Assembly: GCA_003224195.1 (NCBI GenBank)
Contig: QHYP01000276.1
Coordinates: 1,795 to 8,769, forward strand
Direction: 5' to 3'
Source of the DNA: Acidobacteriota bacterium
GTDB taxonomy: Bacteria; Acidobacteriota; Terriglobia; Acidiferrales; UBA7541
DNA length: 6,975 nt
Both the position numbers and the translations under genes were made by a program. This document shows, in pieces, positions 5,563 to 6,975 of the stretch. The notes below the pieces were generated by a model that worked only from the letters and a program-made list of their open reading frames with translations, searched no databases and was not told the origin of the DNA. Positions within the stretch are counted from its first letter, which is position 1; every line of letters begins with the position of its first letter.

Positions 5563-6255
5563 TCAGGAAGTGAAGAAGCGCTGAATCCGGCGTAAAACGC
5601 GCAAGAACATGGCCTCGGTCAACCTTCCGGTCTGCGTATTTTGCTGGCTTGGATGATAGGAGCCGAACAGTGTTGGCAGGGGGACGGGCAATTTCGCAAC
5701 TGCGCCGTGGGAGAAAGGGAACGGCGCGCGCGAGGGAATCACGCCTCTGCGTTTGAGAACGCCGAGGTAAGCGTCCCAGGCGATTTTGCCGAGAGCAAGT
5801 ACAGCTTTGGGGCGAAGCAGATCGAGCTCGCGCTCGAGGTAGCCGCGACAGTTCGCAATTTCACTCGGAAGCGGCTTGTTTTCAGGAGGCGCGCAGCGAA
5901 TTGTGGCGGTGATGTAAGCGTTGTTTAGCTGCAGACCATCGTCGCGGTGCAAAGAAGCGGGCTGACTGGCGAAGCCCGCCTTGTGAAGCAGTCTATAAAG
6001 AAACTCCCCGGACCGGTCGCCGGTGAAAACGCGGCCGGTGCGATTGGCGCCGTGCGCCGCGGGCGCCAGTCCGAGAATCAGGAGCTGTGCATGGAAATCG
6101 CCGAAGCCAGGGACGGGTTTTCCCCAATAGGTCCAATCGCGAAACATCCGCCGCTTCTCGCGCGCCACCTTTTCGCGGTAAGCCACCAGGCGCGGGCAGG
6201 CGCGGCACTCGATGATTTCTTGCGCCAGAGTCCGCAGCTCCGCCGCGCCTGTCAT
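5563..6255 (-). CDS. udgB: Family 5 (UdgB-type) uracil-DNA glycosylase
   Basis: This is a 230-residue DNA repair enzyme that would remove uracil, and probably other deaminated bases, from DNA to start base-excision repair in the cytoplasm. Motif 1 reads G-L-A-P-A-A-H-G (62-69), lacking the polar catalytic residue of families 1 and 4, and runs on into 'NRTGRVFTGD' (71-80). Motif 2 is 'YHPSQQNTQTGR' (200-211). Both are characteristic of family 5. Four cysteines (17, 20, 121, 136) have the spacing expected for the 4Fe-4S cluster of this group. Length is normal. The start ATG overlaps the stop of the upstream DUF488 gene as ATGA, indicating co-transcription and coupled translation. Family 4 is the alternative but is less likely given motif 1. 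Confidence 0.93.
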   Translation of the reverse strand: MTGAAELRTLAQEIIECRACPRLVAYREKVAREKRRMFRDWTYWGKPVPGFGDFHAQLLILGLAPAAHGANRTGRVFTGDRSGEFLYRLLHKAGFASQPASLHRDDGLQLNNAYITATIRCAPPENKPLPSEIANCRGYLERELDLLRPKAVLALGKIAWDAYLGVLKRRGVIPSRAPFPFSHGAVAKLPVPLPTLFGSYHPSQQNTQTGRLTEAMFLRVLRRIQRFFTS

Positions 6256-6605
6256 CCCTTGCGGCCCTTCAAGACTTGACCGAGCACTACGGCCTGATTG
6301 TGTTTTTCATCTTTCGCGCCGAAGAGCAGAGTCACGGTGCCGTTCTGTTTTTCGAGACGCTTGAGCTCGGCGATCTCGGCCGGATGATTCGCCAGTTCCG
6401 CGCGGTATCGCTTCTGGAATTCGGGCCATTTTTCCGGGTCGTGAGAGAACCATTTGCGGAGCGCGTCGCTCGGCGCGACTTCCTTCATCCAGAAGTCCAC
6501 CCGCGCTGCGTCTTTCGTAAGGCCGCGTGGCCACAAGCGGTCCACCAAAATGCGGTAACCGTCGTCCTTCGCGGGCTTTTCATACACGCGCTTGATTCGC
6601 ACCAT
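6252..6605 (-). CDS. DUF488 (YeaO-like) family protein
   Basis: This is a 117-residue protein of the DUF488 family, whose biochemical role is not established. The family hallmarks are all present: 'YRILVDRLWPRG' (17-28), 'WFSHDPEKWPEF' (52-63), the 'RYRAEL' helix (66-71) and 'LLFGAKDEKHNQAVVL' (93-108). I chose the ATG at 6603-6605 because 'MVRIKRVYEKP' is the usual start of the family and GAGGTG sits six bases upstream on the minus strand. The frame stays open further upstream only through palindrome-derived sequence. It is the first gene of a two-gene unit with the uracil-DNA glycosylase. Confidence 0.9.
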   Translation of the reverse strand: MVRIKRVYEKPAKDDGYRILVDRLWPRGLTKDAARVDFWMKEVAPSDALRKWFSHDPEKWPEFQKRYRAELANHPAEIAELKRLEKQNGTVTLLFGAKDEKHNQAVVLGQVLKGRKG

Positions 6606-6623
6606 CGGGCACCTCTTTGTGGG

Positions 6624-6646
6624 TGACCCCGACCTGGTCGGGGTCA
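6624..6646. repeat. 23-bp perfect palindrome before the DUF488 gene
   Basis: The arms TGACCCCGACC (6624-6634) and GGTCGGGGTCA (6636-6646) are exact reverse complements around a single T. It lies about 18-40 bases upstream of the DUF488 start. It begins with the same GGGTGACC block as the neighbouring palindrome (blocks start at 6621 and 6654) and ends in GGTCAA, as that one does. It could be an operator, an mRNA leader hairpin or a REP-like element. Confidence 0.65.
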
Positions 6647-6674
6647 AATTCACGGGTGACCGCTCAGCGGTCAA
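6647..6674 (-). promoter_or_regulatory. Weak candidate promoter for the DUF488-glycosylase unit
   Basis: On the minus strand TTGACC (6674-6669) is followed after 16 bases by TGAATT (6652-6647), matching a sigma-70 -35 at 5 of 6 positions and a -10 at 3 of 6. Initiation would fall near 6640. The 17-bp palindrome would then overlap the -35 and the 23-bp palindrome would cover the start point, as expected for repressor operators. The poor -10 makes this a low-confidence call. Confidence 0.25.
6657..6673. repeat. 17-bp perfect palindrome, partner of the preceding one
   Basis: The arms TGACCGCT (6657-6664) and AGCGGTCA (6666-6673) pair exactly around a single C. The outer TGACC...GGTCA is shared with the palindrome at 6624-6646, while the inner bases differ, so the two are related in design rather than being simple copies. 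The palindrome centres are 30 bp apart. Confidence 0.65.
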
Positions 6675-6733
6675 CATCGAAGCATGGCCAGGATCTGGTT
6701 GTGAAGGAGTGCGTTCTTCGCATTCTTCTCGAT

Positions 6734-6763
6734 AGCCGAAGCGCTCCGTTTGGCGATTCGGCT
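6734..6763. repeat. Stem-loop in the divergent intergenic region
   Basis: The arms AGCCGAA (6734-6740) and TTCGGCT (6757-6763) pair exactly. After one G/A mismatch, CGCT (6742-6745) pairs with GGCG (6752-6755), including one G-T wobble, leaving a 6-base loop. It lies just upstream of the trpC-side -35 element. No U-run follows. Nothing else between 6675 and 6775 is recognisable. Confidence 0.4.
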
Positions 6764-6775
6764 GCACCCTCGCGT

Positions 6776-6804
6776 TTGACACGTCCTGCTACAGCCCATA
6801 GCAT
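6776..6804 (+). promoter_or_regulatory. Sigma-70-type promoter for the trpC-like gene
   Basis: A perfect -35 TTGACA (6776-6781) and a -10 TAGCAT (6799-6804, 4 of 6) are separated by 17 bases. Transcription would start near 6811, giving a leader of about 45 bases that is mostly taken up by the hairpin at 6817-6843 and the ribosome binding site. Confidence 0.55.
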
Positions 6805-6816
6805 ACAAGTCTTGGT

Positions 6817-6843
6817 CCGCATCGCGCCTGACGGACGATGCGG
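6817..6843 (+). promoter_or_regulatory. Leader hairpin abutting the trpC ribosome binding site
   Basis: The arms CCGCATCG (6817-6824) and CGATGCGG (6836-6843) pair perfectly around an 11-base loop. The Shine-Dalgarno block GGGGAGGGG (6842-6850) begins in the last two bases of the stem, so folding could affect ribosome access. No leader peptide with tryptophan codons and no U-tract is visible, so this is not a classical trp attenuator. Confidence 0.45.
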
Positions 6844-6855
6844 GGAGGGGCAAGG

Positions 6856-6975
6856 TTGAGCGCACAGGTCAAAACGGGAACCGTGCTGGACCGCATCCTC
6901 GAGGCGCGACGCGCCGCGGTCGAACACCGCAAGAAGGTGCTGCCCGAAACGGCGCTGCGCTATGGCGTCAAAGCC
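6856..6975 (+). CDS. trpC: Probable indole-3-glycerol-phosphate synthase, N-terminal fragment
   Basis: Forty codons are visible before the window ends. Starting from TTG at 6856 the protein reads M-S-A-Q-V-K-T-G, then 'VLDRILEARRAAVEHRKK' (residues 10-27) and 'VLPETALRYGVKA' (28-40). A pattern of L-D-x-I-x-x-x-[KR]-x-x-[EA]-V-x-x-x-[KR] followed by a short acidic helix is typical of the N-terminal helix of TrpC, which closes indole-3-glycerol phosphate in tryptophan synthesis. The TTG is favoured because GGGGAGGGG lies 5-13 bases upstream. An in-frame ATG at 6838 is possible but falls inside the leader hairpin and lacks a ribosome binding site. Identity rests on the N-terminal helix only, as the catalytic barrel lies outside the window. 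Confidence 0.65.
   Translation, partial: MSAQVKTGTVLDRILEARRAAVEHRKKVLPETALRYGVKA

Noticed and set aside
6252..6782. Longer version of the DUF488 protein starting at 6782
   Set aside because: The additional 59 residues are read from the paired palindromes and show no domain. The family normally starts at 'MVRIKRVYEK', which has its own ribosome binding site.

Overview
The window is GC-rich bacterial DNA with tightly packed genes. Six complete or nearly complete genes lie on the minus strand, and one gene fragment lies on the plus strand at the right edge. No gene is diagnostic of a taxon. The GC content, the exported glycine-zipper protein ending in a 'LPKGSKLELEL' segment, the family 5 uracil-DNA glycosylase and the NtrC-type two-component pair would fit a soil Acidobacteriota genome. 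That assignment is inference from general resemblance, not proof.

Layout from right to left. A probable trpC (indole-3-glycerol-phosphate synthase) start is cut off at the right edge (6856-6975, plus), with a good sigma-70-type promoter and a leader hairpin abutting its ribosome binding site. A 250-bp divergent intergenic region separates it from the minus-strand genes and contains two near-perfect palindromes and another stem-loop. Next come a DUF488/YeaO-like gene (6252-6605) and a family 5 (UdgB-type) uracil-DNA glycosylase (5563-6255), overlapping by ATGA and so probably co-transcribed. A 257-bp gap follows. It holds two copies of an 18-bp dyad 33 bp apart, then a -24/-12 sequence, in front of an exported glycine-zipper protein (4607-5305). 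After a 270-bp gap comes a three-gene operon: an NtrC-family sigma-54 activator (2912-4336), its membrane sensor kinase (1040-2902) and a small lipoprotein (489-1037). Positions 1-488 have no convincing gene but contain three direct 29-bp repeats, a hairpin beside G-tracts and a terminator-like structure.

How the parts may work together. The sensor kinase has one periplasmic domain, HAMP, PAS and a full kinase core, and would phosphorylate the neighbouring activator. That activator has an intact GAFTGA loop, so it should work with sigma-54 RNA polymerase. The most interesting observation is that the adjacent exported glycine-zipper gene appears to have the matching promoter architecture: a -24/-12 element with exact GG-N10-GC spacing, preceded by two related 18-bp dyads three helical turns apart, at about -68 and -101. 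This suggests a local envelope-response circuit of sensor, activator, exported target and lipoprotein. The link rests on sequence pattern and proximity only.
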